Assembly (NCBI RefSeq): GCF_000687555.1
Contig: NZ_JHWJ01000002.1
Span: 186,001-250,000 of the forward strand
DNA: 64,000 nt
Source of the DNA: [Clostridium] aerotolerans DSM 5434
GTDB taxonomy: Bacteria > Bacillota > Clostridia > Lachnospirales > Lachnospiraceae
Direction of reading: 5' to 3'
Positions 26,891 to 34,333 of the stretch are shown piece by piece. Position 1 is the stretch's first letter; each line of letters opens with the position of its first letter. The notes below the pieces were generated by a model. It did no database searches and had not been told where the DNA came from. It saw only the letters and a list, made by a program, of their open reading frames with translations. The position numbers and the translations under genes were made by a program.

Positions 26891-27493
26891 TTAATCCAGG
26901 CTTACAACTTCATCATCAATATCATACAGTGAGGTAAGTTTCCTGGGAAGTCCTTTCACAATAGCAAACACGATCAAAAGAGTAATAAACTTGTCCGGCA
27001 CATCCACCACCACTTCATCTAAAAATGAGCCTAAGAAAACGGGAAGGCCAGAAGCCTGTGACCATGCAAACACTGCATCTCCCCAGATATTCCCGGTGGT
27101 TCCTCCCCAGAAGATAATGTTTAAAGGGGTGGAAATAACGACGGCTGTCAAGCCTGTGACGCAGGCTGTGAGTAAGGCACCCGGCAATGATTTCATATGG
27201 CCCAGTCTTGCCATGATTCCTGCTGCTGCACCGATTCCAAGGCTTGTTAAGGCATATACAAGAGTAATGGAATCCCCGGTGGTAAAACCAAAGATTAAGT
27301 TATTGGCTGCTCCGCAGATCCCGCCGATGACAGGCCCTCCAAGTATTCCGCCAATGCAGGTTCCAATGGAATCCAGCCAAAGCGGCAGCTTTAAAACAGA
27401 AGCAAATAATTTTCCCAGATAATTGATACCGATACAGGCTGGAATCAGCACAAAGCAGGCTGCATTCCATTTCGTTTTAAATAACTGTTTCAT
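26891..27493 (-). CDS. ECF transporter substrate-binding S component, substrate unknown
   Basis: A 200-aa protein with about six membrane helices and Gly-rich turns (GTCIGGILGGPVIGG, LGIGAAAGIMARLG) as in S components. ATG 27493 lies 1 bp after the phosphorylase stop, so translation is coupled. It is not BioY, ThiT, RibU or PanT by sequence as far as I can see. The operon holds an NP-I phosphorylase and NiaR, so a pyridine nucleoside, niacin or another nucleoside is the best guess for the ligand. Confidence 0.82.
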   Translation of the reverse strand: MKQLFKTKWNAACFVLIPACIGINYLGKLFASVLKLPLWLDSIGTCIGGILGGPVIGGICGAANNLIFGFTTGDSITLVYALTSLGIGAAAGIMARLGHMKSLPGALLTACVTGLTAVVISTPLNIIFWGGTTGNIWGDAVFAWSQASGLPVFLGSFLDEVVVDVPDKFITLLIVFAIVKGLPRKLTSLYDIDDEVVSLD

Positions 27494-27494
27494 T

Positions 27495-28250
27495 TCATAT
27501 TCTCCCTTCCTGGTTCTGACTGATCCGAACAAATGCTTGAAGTGCCGTAAGAATCTCTGCTTGTTCTCCCCTCATCATAGCTGATTCGCCGCCGGTATAA
27601 AGGTTTATGTTCTCTTCTAAGGATTCCTCATACTGGACTACGGTATTCAGGATGGAGGCAGTTTTTACTCCCCGTAAGCCTCCTGCCACAAACAGCGCCG
27701 CAGTTTCCATATCTGAGCCAAGAACTCCCTTTTTTGACCAGTACTCACATATTTCCTTTTCTTCATCAATATAAAAGCTGTCATGGCTTCTTACGATCCC
27801 TGCATGATAGGGAACTCCCGATTCTATGGCACCTTCCATTAAGGCCATAAAAAGCTGGGGATCCGGGACTGCCGGGTAAGCGGAATCTATATAGGAAGAG
27901 GAGGCCCCATCATTACGAACGGCACCATTTGCTATGATTAAATCTCCCAGAGAAACGCCCTTTTTAAGAGCACCACAGCTTCCAATCCGGATCATGGCCC
28001 TGACTCCCATGCGGTGAAGCTCTTCGACTGCAATGGCTGCCGATGCGCCTCCGATTCCGGTGGATACCGCCATCACCTCCACCCCCTGAAAGCTTCCCTT
28101 TAAGCTTCGAAATTCCCGGTTATACGCCAGCTCCCTTACATCCTCCAAATAGGGGGCAATCCGGTCAAGCCGTTCCGGGTCTCCGGGTAGAAGGGCAAAG
28201 GGGGCTGCCTGTTCCTTGAAAAGCTTTAAATGCGGCATAATTTCTGACAT
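27495..28250 (-). CDS. NP-I family nucleoside phosphorylase
   Basis: A 251-aa phosphorylase of the uridine/purine nucleoside type: LLPGDPERLDRIA at residue 17 (phosphate loop), STGIGGASAAIAVEELHRMG at about 69, RIGSCGAL, and the ribose/purine-binding SDMETAALF near 195. It splits a nucleoside with phosphate into base and ribose 1-phosphate. ATG 28250 is chosen (AAGGAG 9 bp upstream); a longer frame reaching 28508 runs back through the promoter dyad and the upstream gene and is not real. First gene of pnp-ecfS-ecfT-ecfAA'-niaR. Confidence 0.9.
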   Translation of the reverse strand: MSEIMPHLKLFKEQAAPFALLPGDPERLDRIAPYLEDVRELAYNREFRSLKGSFQGVEVMAVSTGIGGASAAIAVEELHRMGVRAMIRIGSCGALKKGVSLGDLIIANGAVRNDGASSSYIDSAYPAVPDPQLFMALMEGAIESGVPYHAGIVRSHDSFYIDEEKEICEYWSKKGVLGSDMETAALFVAGGLRGVKTASILNTVVQYEESLEENINLYTGGESAMMRGEQAEILTALQAFVRISQNQEGRI

Positions 28251-28284
28251 CAATGTCTTCTCCTTTCTGCCATTTAATGTCATC

Positions 28285-28343
28285 AATGTAACACAAAGGG
28301 ATTGTCTTGTCAATCTGTTGCCAGGTGACAAGACAATCCCTTT
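28285..28343 (-). promoter_or_regulatory. Promoter and large dyad of the phosphorylase-ECF-niaR operon
   Basis: TTGACA (28308-28313), 17 bp and TACATT (28285-28290) on the minus strand. A perfect inverted repeat with 18-bp arms (28295-28312 and 28326-28343; core GATTGTCTTGTCA) and a 13-bp centre covers the -35 and most of the spacer. As RNA it would be a strong hairpin but it lacks a T-run in the direction of the genes. Its TGTCTTGTCA/TGACAAGACA halves look like a repressor site; NiaR from the same operon is the obvious candidate. Confidence 0.75.
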
Positions 28344-28350
28344 CTTTTCT

Positions 28351-29760
28351 TTAATAAAAGCAGATAACCGGTATTCCGGAATAAACAAGACTGTAAAGGT
28401 CCTTCGCCTTTTTGGGAGGCAGATTGACACAGCCATGGCTTCCGCTGTTTTTATAAATAGCTCCGCCAAATTTACTTCTCCAATTGGCATCGTGAAAACC
28501 GATTCCACCGTTAAATGGCATCCAGAAATCTACATGACTTTCGTATTCATAGGTTCCGTCCGCCTTTTTATCTCCACGAAGAATCCGGTCCGTCTGCTTA
28601 TAGGATAAGGTATAGATTCCTTCTGGAGTGGTATAATTCTTTGATACATTGCCAGTGACACAGGGCGCGTCCCAGACAAGGGCTCCATCCTTGTACATAT
28701 AAACATGCTGGGCAGACATATCTGCTTCCACATAGGTTCCGCCCCAGTCATTGTTCCGGTCTGCGGCAGCTTTTATATACTTGGGTTCCTTCGTAATGCT
28801 TTGTCCGCCGCGAATGGCTGCGATCAGCTCCCCGACCTCAGCCGGCTGGTTGATCTGCCAGCCATAAGCTCCTGATACGTTTAAATCCCTGCCGCTTGTG
28901 GTACGGAAATTTCTTCCCCTGCCTGCAGTGTCGTACTTATCCCCCAGGGTCTTTACGTAGGCGGCTGCCTTTTCCTGATTCACCTGAATGGAGCCATCTG
29001 CCCCGGCGGTAATCCAGGTGCTTAGCTCCTCTCCTAAAAGAACCTCGGTTCTGTTTCCAAAGGCATATGTAATCTGCATCTCCCTGACCTTGTTAAGTGC
29101 CTCGCACTGTGCCTTTAAGCCAGGGTCATCCTTAGTAACAGTAACTGTGTCATAGCAGCCGGAATCTTCTAAGCTGATTTCCCGAAGCTCCTGGTTAAGC
29201 CCAGCTTTTACTACTTCCTCCAGCTTTCCCATGTTCACGCTGTTTCCCTGTACCTCCGGAAGAATGGTGAAGGGCACTCCCTGTTGAAAGGCGGATATCC
29301 TTGCATTAACCGTAGTTACGATTCCCTGTCCGCTTACAAAAGAAAGGCCATTCAGCTTTTCCTTTAATTTTCCTTCCTCAAAGGCTACCGTACTTTTTAA
29401 GCTGCGGCTGTTGTCCTCGGCAGGTCCTGCCACGCGGCCTGAGGCATTCTGCTCATCCAGTATGCTCTTTAATCCATCGGTGATCACCACCTGATATCCG
29501 ATATCAGAGCCCTTGATGACCTCAGCCTTTCCGTCTTTTGTCTTAATCGTTAAGTTATATTCTCTTCCATAAAAGCCTTCTATCTGTACCTTTGCTTCTT
29601 CCACTGTCATACCGCCCACAAAGACTCCATTGATCTTTGTTCCAGGCACAAACTTTAAGGAAGCATCTGCCAGTGCACTCCCCTGTCCTGCCAGAATTAA
29701 TACCCCTGTCAGAACCAGGACTTTAGCCATTGTAAGTACATGATTTCTTTTCCTGTCCAT
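28351..29760 (-). CDS. Secreted L,D-transpeptidase (YkuD)
   Basis: A 469-aa paralogue of the enzyme at 21385. A signal peptide (about residues 10-31, ending AGQGSALA) leads to a PG_binding_4-like region and a YkuD domain with active-site SHGCVNLPP near the C-terminus; there is no Thr/Pro tail. I prefer ATG 29760, giving a normal signal peptide; ATG 29802 would add 14 residues and has only a weak ribosome site. Forms 3-3 cross-links in peptidoglycan. Monocistronic; its stop is 7 bp from the dyad of the next operon. Confidence 0.88.
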   Translation of the reverse strand: MDRKRNHVLTMAKVLVLTGVLILAGQGSALADASLKFVPGTKINGVFVGGMTVEEAKVQIEGFYGREYNLTIKTKDGKAEVIKGSDIGYQVVITDGLKSILDEQNASGRVAGPAEDNSRSLKSTVAFEEGKLKEKLNGLSFVSGQGIVTTVNARISAFQQGVPFTILPEVQGNSVNMGKLEEVVKAGLNQELREISLEDSGCYDTVTVTKDDPGLKAQCEALNKVREMQITYAFGNRTEVLLGEELSTWITAGADGSIQVNQEKAAAYVKTLGDKYDTAGRGRNFRTTSGRDLNVSGAYGWQINQPAEVGELIAAIRGGQSITKEPKYIKAAADRNNDWGGTYVEADMSAQHVYMYKDGALVWDAPCVTGNVSKNYTTPEGIYTLSYKQTDRILRGDKKADGTYEYESHVDFWMPFNGGIGFHDANWRSKFGGAIYKNSGSHGCVNLPPKKAKDLYSLVYSGIPVICFY

Positions 29761-29848
29761 TCCCTCAAATCCTTTGCTGTATTTTATGGAAATCATTTCC
29801 ATACCTGTCTAGGGTAACACGATTTTAAGGGAATAACAAGCGTTAAAA

Positions 29849-30601
29849 TTACCTAATTTTTCCATCTAGCAAATGCTTTGTGATCTCTCTTTTGTATTCC
29901 AGGAATTCTTCTGATAAGTGAAACTCAGCGCTTCTGGGCTTTGGCTCTTTGATTAAGATCTCCTTAGTTATCTTTCCGGGAGACCCGGTCAAAAGGCAGA
30001 TACGGTCCGATAAAAGAATGGCCTCGTCAATATCATGGGTGATAAAGAGAGTGGATAGCTTAATCTCCTCCATCACCTTTAAGTACCATTCATGCATGGC
30101 ATGCTTGGTAAGCATATCAAGGGCTGAGAATGGTTCATCCAAAAGGGCAATGGGCCTTTTAAATAAATAAGTCCTTAAAAGAGCTGCTCTTTGCCGCATA
30201 CCGCCTGAGAGCTGGGAGGGATACTTTTTTTCTGTCCCTTCTAAGCCAAACAGTTCAAAGTATCCGGCTGCTTTTTCTCTGGCCTCCTTTTTTCTCATTC
30301 CGGAAAGCAATAGGGGAAGTGCCACGTTGTCAATCACCGTCCGGTATGGAAGGAGCAGATCCTTTTGAAGCATGTAGCTGACGTTACCTGGTTTTCCTGT
30401 AACCTCTCTTTCGCCAATAAAAACATGGCCCTCCTCCGGCAGGCTGAGACCTGCGAGAATCTGAAACAGGGTGGTCTTTCCTCCTCCGCTTGCGCCAAGA
30501 AGGGAGACCAGCTCCCCTTCCTTAAGCTCCAGAGATACGCCATCTAAAATAGTTCTTCCATCAAAAGACTTTTTTATGCCTTCCGCCTTTAAATGTACCA
30601 T
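29849..30601 (-). CDS. ABC transporter ATPase, ThiZ-like
   Basis: A 250-aa ABC ATPase of the nitrate/taurine/HMP group: Walker A LLGASGGGKTTLF, signature QLSGGMRQRAALLR, Walker B IALLDEPFSALD and switch FITHDIDEA. It energises the permease and lipoprotein encoded directly upstream. The operon is under a TPP riboswitch, so the substrate is a thiamine pyrimidine precursor, as for ThiXYZ. Last gene of the operon. Confidence 0.88.
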   Translation of the reverse strand: MVHLKAEGIKKSFDGRTILDGVSLELKEGELVSLLGASGGGKTTLFQILAGLSLPEEGHVFIGEREVTGKPGNVSYMLQKDLLLPYRTVIDNVALPLLLSGMRKKEAREKAAGYFELFGLEGTEKKYPSQLSGGMRQRAALLRTYLFKRPIALLDEPFSALDMLTKHAMHEWYLKVMEEIKLSTLFITHDIDEAILLSDRICLLTGSPGKITKEILIKEPKPRSAEFHLSEEFLEYKREITKHLLDGKIR

Positions 30602-30615
30602 GTAAGCCTCCTGTT

Positions 30616-31638
30616 TTACTGTGGCAAGTAGTCGTTTGAAAAGCCGGTATTTTCCGGTATTGCAGGATTAGAAAGTCCATTGTCGTTAAGCCAGTTATAA
30701 AATCCGTTCCAACGCTTCGGGTCCATATATCCCCATACATCCACTCCAGCCTGATACTTATCAGCAAGGTATTTCTGGCTTGCCAAGACAAGGCCTTTAT
30801 CAAGCTCTGGAGCTGCCTTACATAATATTTCTGCTGCTTCCTCCGGGTTCTTAGCTGCGTCTTCATACCCTTTGCTTACGGCAGCGAGAAATGCTCTTGC
30901 CGTTTCCGGATCATTCTTTAAGAAATCATTGCCAGCTATAATGACTGGTGTATAATAATCAAACACCGGGTTTAAATCTGCAAATTGAAAATAATCGGTA
31001 TCCAGTTTTTCTTCTTCCATCTTAACGCCAGCCCAGCCATAGAAGATCCAGATGGCATCCACTGACTTTGTTTTTAAAGCAGAAACTTCATCGGTCACTG
31101 TGCTCGGAATCATCTCTACCTTAGAAAAATCTCCACCGTCAGCTTCCACCACATCTTTTATCATGGCTTTTTCCACTGGATTATCCCAGGTAGCATATTT
31201 TTTACCTTCCAGACCTTTGGGAGTATCCATGCCTTCCCCTTTTCTCGAGATAATTCCGGAAGTATTATGCTGAATCACAGCTGCCACAGCTGTAATCGGC
31301 AGGGCGTTATCCCCAACCAGTGCCGGGGCCATAGTATCCTGAAAGGACATGCCAAATTCCGCTTTTCCAGAGGCAACTAAAACGGCTGCCCCATCCTCCG
31401 GCGGCTGTACGATATCAACTGCAAGTCCGGCATCTTTAAAATATCCTTTTTCCTGTGCGATATAAAGGCCTGTATGATTGGTGTTAGGCGTCCAATCAAG
31501 GACAAATGTTACTTTCTTTAAATTCTCTGCTTCTGTATTGCCAGTCTGCGTTTCCTGCTTCTTACAGGCACTTAAGGATGCAGCAACTGCCGCTGCAAGT
31601 AAAACTGCCATCCCTGCTTTTCTTATGATTTTTTTCAT
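30616..31638 (-). CDS. NMT1/THI5-like substrate-binding lipoprotein, ThiY-like
   Basis: A 340-aa periplasmic-type binding protein carried as a lipoprotein: signal peptide with lipobox LSAC (cysteine about residue 24) and a THI5/NMT1 domain opening with VTFVLDWTPNTNHTG. That motif marks proteins binding formylaminopyrimidine or hydroxymethylpyrimidine. ATG 31638 has GGAGG 5 bp upstream; a longer frame reaches into the permease gene. Delivers substrate to the permease at 31661. Confidence 0.9.
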   Translation of the reverse strand: MKKIIRKAGMAVLLAAAVAASLSACKKQETQTGNTEAENLKKVTFVLDWTPNTNHTGLYIAQEKGYFKDAGLAVDIVQPPEDGAAVLVASGKAEFGMSFQDTMAPALVGDNALPITAVAAVIQHNTSGIISRKGEGMDTPKGLEGKKYATWDNPVEKAMIKDVVEADGGDFSKVEMIPSTVTDEVSALKTKSVDAIWIFYGWAGVKMEEEKLDTDYFQFADLNPVFDYYTPVIIAGNDFLKNDPETARAFLAAVSKGYEDAAKNPEEAAEILCKAAPELDKGLVLASQKYLADKYQAGVDVWGYMDPKRWNGFYNWLNDNGLSNPAIPENTGFSNDYLPQ

Positions 31639-31660
31639 TGTTTCCTCCATTTTAATTCTG

Positions 31661-32422
31661 TTAGATTTGTTCACACGGCATACATTTTTTAGAAAGGTAG
31701 TCAACCCCTTTCATGAGAAGAAGGCTGATGACTGATATGAGAATAATCACTGCGAACATTTTATCAAAGGCAAAGGCCTTTTTCACCCGGGTCATATAGA
31801 CGCCAAGACCGCCGAATCCCCCCAGCCATTCGGAAATGACCGCACCTACCACTGCATAGGATGCGGATATCCTCAGGCTGGAAAAGAACTGCCCCATGGC
31901 TCCCGGAAGCTTGATGTAACGAAAGATGCTGACATTCCCTGCGCCCATGGAACGAAGTAAGGTGACTTCATCCGGATCAACGGATTGAAAACCGGAAAGG
32001 AGTCCGATGGCAACAGGAAAAAATGTGGTCAGCACGATCAGTATGATCTTCGGTGTCATTTCATAACCAAACCACAACACTAAAAGAGGGGCTAAGGCCA
32101 CCGTGGGAATAGTCTGGGTCAGTACAATGACCGGATAAAATGCCCGGTAGAGTCCATGGAAACGATCCATAATGACAGCGATTAAAAATCCCAGTACCAC
32201 TCCAAGAAAAAGTCCTGCAAATGCCTCCTTTAGGGTTATCTTCCCATGCTCCATCAGTGCCGGGAACTCCGTGATCAGTGCACGTCCCACGCTGATGGGA
32301 GACGGCAGAAGGTAAGCTTCTATGATACCGGCGGAACATACCCCCTGCCACAGGAGCAAAAGCCCCAATACAGCGGAACAGGACCATAGCTTATTGGTGA
32401 TGCTTTGTGACTTTCTTATCAA
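31661..32422 (-). CDS. ABC transporter permease, ThiX-like
   Basis: A 253-aa permease with about six membrane helices and the coupling motif of the BPD_transp_1 family near residue 165 (LRSMGAGNVSIFRYIKLPGA). It overlaps the preceding small gene by 32 bp if it starts at the TTG 32422; other in-frame starts are further in and lack better sites, so the exact start is uncertain. Partner of the THI5-like lipoprotein and the ATPase. Confidence 0.87.
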   Translation of the reverse strand: MIRKSQSITNKLWSCSAVLGLLLLWQGVCSAGIIEAYLLPSPISVGRALITEFPALMEHGKITLKEAFAGLFLGVVLGFLIAVIMDRFHGLYRAFYPVIVLTQTIPTVALAPLLVLWFGYEMTPKIILIVLTTFFPVAIGLLSGFQSVDPDEVTLLRSMGAGNVSIFRYIKLPGAMGQFFSSLRISASYAVVGAVISEWLGGFGGLGVYMTRVKKAFAFDKMFAVIILISVISLLLMKGVDYLSKKCMPCEQI

Positions 32423-32687
32423 TGGTCAATACCTCACCTTCCGGCCGGTAGGTAACTTTAATATAAGCGGCCACAGAAGGAGCGCCTGCACGAATGGCGA
32501 TATGCTGGCATTCCTTTACAATATCCATCAGTTCATCATAATCTCCTTCAATGGCAGTCTCAAATGGCCCAACATAATAAGTCAGCCCCGTGCTTTTGAT
32601 ATAATCAATGACTTCATCTACAATACGGATTAAATCCTCATCATTTTTTGCCTCTGGAAGTGTCTGAATTGCTACGCTTGCATTCAT
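32391..32687 (-). CDS. MTH1187/YkoF-type thiamine-binding protein
   Basis: A 98-aa ferredoxin-like-fold protein (DUF77 family) with SVAIQTLPEAKNDEDLIRIV, YYVGPFETAIEGDYDELMDIV and ECQHIAIRAGAPSVAAYIKV, the usual positions of this family, whose members bind thiamine or its pyrimidine in the cytoplasm. It is the first gene after the TPP riboswitch and heads the ThiXYZ-like operon. GGAGAG precedes the ATG. Probably a chaperone or sensor for the imported pyrimidine. Confidence 0.88.
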   Translation of the reverse strand: MNASVAIQTLPEAKNDEDLIRIVDEVIDYIKSTGLTYYVGPFETAIEGDYDELMDIVKECQHIAIRAGAPSVAAYIKVTYRPEGEVLTIDKKVTKHHQ

Positions 32688-32740
32688 ATGTGTTCTCTCC
32701 TTTTCCTGTTATGTGCATTATGCCCGTAAGGGCTGGTATG

Positions 32741-32769
32741 AAAAAACCCGCCCGGATATCCGGGCGGGT
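32741..32769 (-). terminator. Riboswitch expression-platform terminator
   Basis: CCCGCCCGGATATCCGGGCGGG (a perfect 22-nt palindrome, 32747-32768) followed on the minus strand by six T residues. It lies between the TPP aptamer and the first gene, so TPP binding would favour it and stop transcription. Confidence 0.93.
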
Positions 32770-32784
32770 CAACAGGCAGAGCCT

Positions 32785-32877
32785 GAAAGTTTCCTACGCT
32801 GGCATTATCCAGATCAGGTTACAGGGTTCAAAACAAGATGGTTTTATCTCAGCCGGACTTCATCCAGCACCCCTTTT
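32785..32877 (-). promoter_or_regulatory. TPP (thiamine pyrophosphate) riboswitch
   Basis: The THI-box core is clear on the minus strand: GGGGTGCTGGATG, GGCTGAGAT, ACCCTGTAACCTGATCTGG and ATAATGCCAGCGTAGGAAA. This forms the two-arm aptamer binding the pyrimidine and the diphosphate of TPP. An intrinsic terminator follows at 32741-32769 and controls the thiamine-precursor uptake operon. The aptamer begins directly at the stop codon of the HD-GYP gene. Confidence 0.97.
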
Positions 32878-33551
32878 TAATTTTCTCTGAAAGTATACAT
32901 CGAACCAGCGGGAATGTCAAGCTGGCCCGGTCCCAATGGGCACTGAATGGCTGCTGTCACTTTCTCCCAGTTAAGCAGCGCCAACAGACCGATATCCGGG
33001 TCAAACATTTTTCCTAAATTATTTTTAATTTCCTCATAACAGTAATCCAGGGAATAGGCCTTTCGGTAACCCCGGTCAGAAGTCATGGCATCTATAGAAT
33101 CACAGATAGCTATAATCCTGGCTCCCAGGGGGATGTCTTCTCCTTTTAACCCCTTTGGATAGCCTTTGCCGTCATAACGCTCATGATGGTATAGAACAAT
33201 ATCCTTTAATTCATTTAGATGCCTTGATTTACTTAATATATCGGCTCCTGTCTGGGGATGCTTTTTGATTGCTTCCCATTCTTCCGGTGATAGCCTGTCC
33301 GGTTTGTTTAAAACCGCATCAGGAACCCCTATTTTTCCAATATCGTGAAGATGGGCCGCCACATGGATCTTATCCACCTCTTCCCTTTTAAGCCCCAAAA
33401 CCTCAGAAAGGGCCAGCGCCATTTCGCTGACCCTTTGAGAATGCCCGGCTGTATAAGGGTCCTTGGCATCCAGTGCACTAACGATACACTCGATGATCTC
33501 ATGGTAATCTATCCCATTACTGCATAGCTCAAATCCGGTTTCTATATTCAT
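32877..33551 (-). CDS. HD-GYP domain phosphodiesterase
   Basis: A 224-aa stand-alone HD-GYP protein: HSQRVSEMA, AAHLHDIGKIGVPD (HD) and YHHERYDGKGYPKGL (GYP), all metal-binding residues present. Such proteins hydrolyse cyclic dinucleotides, mostly c-di-GMP. There is no sensor or receiver domain, only a short N-terminal segment. The final codons encode the thiamine operon promoter, and the stop abuts the riboswitch. No functional link with thiamine is known to me. Confidence 0.9.
   Translation of the reverse strand: MNIETGFELCSNGIDYHEIIECIVSALDAKDPYTAGHSQRVSEMALALSEVLGLKREEVDKIHVAAHLHDIGKIGVPDAVLNKPDRLSPEEWEAIKKHPQTGADILSKSRHLNELKDIVLYHHERYDGKGYPKGLKGEDIPLGARIIAICDSIDAMTSDRGYRKAYSLDYCYEEIKNNLGKMFDPDIGLLALLNWEKVTAAIQCPLGPGQLDIPAGSMYTFREN
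32892..32920 (-). promoter_or_regulatory. Promoter of the thiamine operon inside the HD-GYP gene
   Basis: TTGACA (32915-32920), a 17-bp spacer and TATACT (32892-32897), nearly consensus, lie within the last 15 codons of the HD-GYP gene. Start of transcription is predicted near 32885, just ahead of the riboswitch. Confidence 0.8.
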
Positions 33552-33592
33552 ATGCTTTACTCGTCTTTTAGTTAGCTAAAACTAACCATTAA

Positions 33593-34084
33593 TTAGTAAC
33601 ATCCGGCCTGTTCGCATTCACAGGGCTTTACGGAAATGGAAGAAATCTTCTGATCACTTAAATATCCGCAGGCGGAAAGTCCTGCCCGTACAACCAGATT
33701 CCAGTTCTTTGCTGATAAATGATATGTGGTTTCATCATCAAGAACCACCGTGCATGCATTTTCCATAGAGCAGGATTCTGAATAGGCTATTTTATACATG
33801 TTCTTTCTGCTGATGGCACCGATCTCTTCCAATACATTTACCATACGGTAAACCGTTGCAGCTCCAATGCTTTCATCCACTCTCGACGCTTTATAATAAA
33901 TCTCTTTACAGCTGGAGCACTCATGTTCCAGAATGATATCCAGCAGCGTGAGGCGCTGTTTTGTTATTCTGCATCCTTTTTGCTTCAGTCGCTCAATAAT
34001 GAGGTCCTTCTGCATTTTAGATGTACGATAGCTTCTGGAGTCGGTTACTTTTCTTTTTTCACTGATTACGTTACGATTTTCCAT
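33593..34084 (-). CDS. Fur-family regulator, atypical metal site
   Basis: A 163-aa protein with the Fur winged HTH (RLKQKGCRITKQRLTLLDIIL, then ESIGAATVYRMVNVLEEIG). The usual HHHH-L-C-xx-C regulatory metal segment is missing; instead there are ECSSCKE in the HTH region and a Cys-rich end PCECEQAGCY. It lies just downstream of the FeoB-associated gene and feoB, so a role in iron control is likely, perhaps through cysteine-bound iron or an Fe-S cluster. That last point is inference. CGGAGG precedes the ATG. Confidence 0.85.
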   Translation of the reverse strand: MENRNVISEKRKVTDSRSYRTSKMQKDLIIERLKQKGCRITKQRLTLLDIILEHECSSCKEIYYKASRVDESIGAATVYRMVNVLEEIGAISRKNMYKIAYSESCSMENACTVVLDDETTYHLSAKNWNLVVRAGLSACGYLSDQKISSISVKPCECEQAGCY

Positions 34085-34132
34085 ATTGGCACCTCCGTTT
34101 ACTGGTATTGATTCGTTATTAATTGGTATCGA

Positions 34133-34270
34133 TTAGCTGCAATGTCCTCCGCAGTCCTTACAGGACTGACCGCACTGAATGGATTTTCCGTTCTTCTTAT
34201 CACGGACCATACTTCTCACTGCCAATGAAACTGCGCCGATGACGGCTAAGAGTACAACCACTGTTCCCAT
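34133..34270 (-). CDS. FeoB-associated Cys-rich membrane protein
   Basis: A 45-aa protein found by eye: one membrane helix at residues 2-18 (GTVVVLLAVIGAVSLAV), a basic stretch and a cysteine cluster, IQCGQSCKDCGGHCS. This is the pattern of the FeoB_associated family (PF12669). It follows feoB by 63 bp, with AGGAGG before its ATG. It probably binds iron at the cytoplasmic mouth of FeoB, as FeoC-like partners do, but its function is not established. Confidence 0.88.
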   Translation of the reverse strand: MGTVVVLLAVIGAVSLAVRSMVRDKKNGKSIQCGQSCKDCGGHCS

Positions 34271-34290
34271 AATGAGCCTCCTTATATGAT

Positions 34291-34314
34291 GAGCCTGCAT
34301 CTTCATGCAGGCTC
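34291..34314. repeat. Hairpin after feoB
   Basis: GAGCCTGCAT, loop CTTC, ATGCAGGCTC: a perfect 10-bp stem between feoB and the FeoB-associated gene. It has no T-run, so it more likely protects the feoB mRNA end or adjusts downstream expression than terminates. Confidence 0.6.
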
Positions 34315-34333
34315 TATCTGCGTGTACTGCGAC

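Noticed and set aside
28295-28343. Intrinsic terminator of the second L,D-transpeptidase gene
   Set aside because: The hairpin has no T-run on the minus strand and overlaps the next operon's -35; T-richness is only on the plus side where no gene ends.
28251-28508. N-terminal extension of the nucleoside phosphorylase
   Set aside because: It runs through the operon promoter, the 18-bp dyad and the end of the previous gene; ATG 28250 has a good ribosome site.
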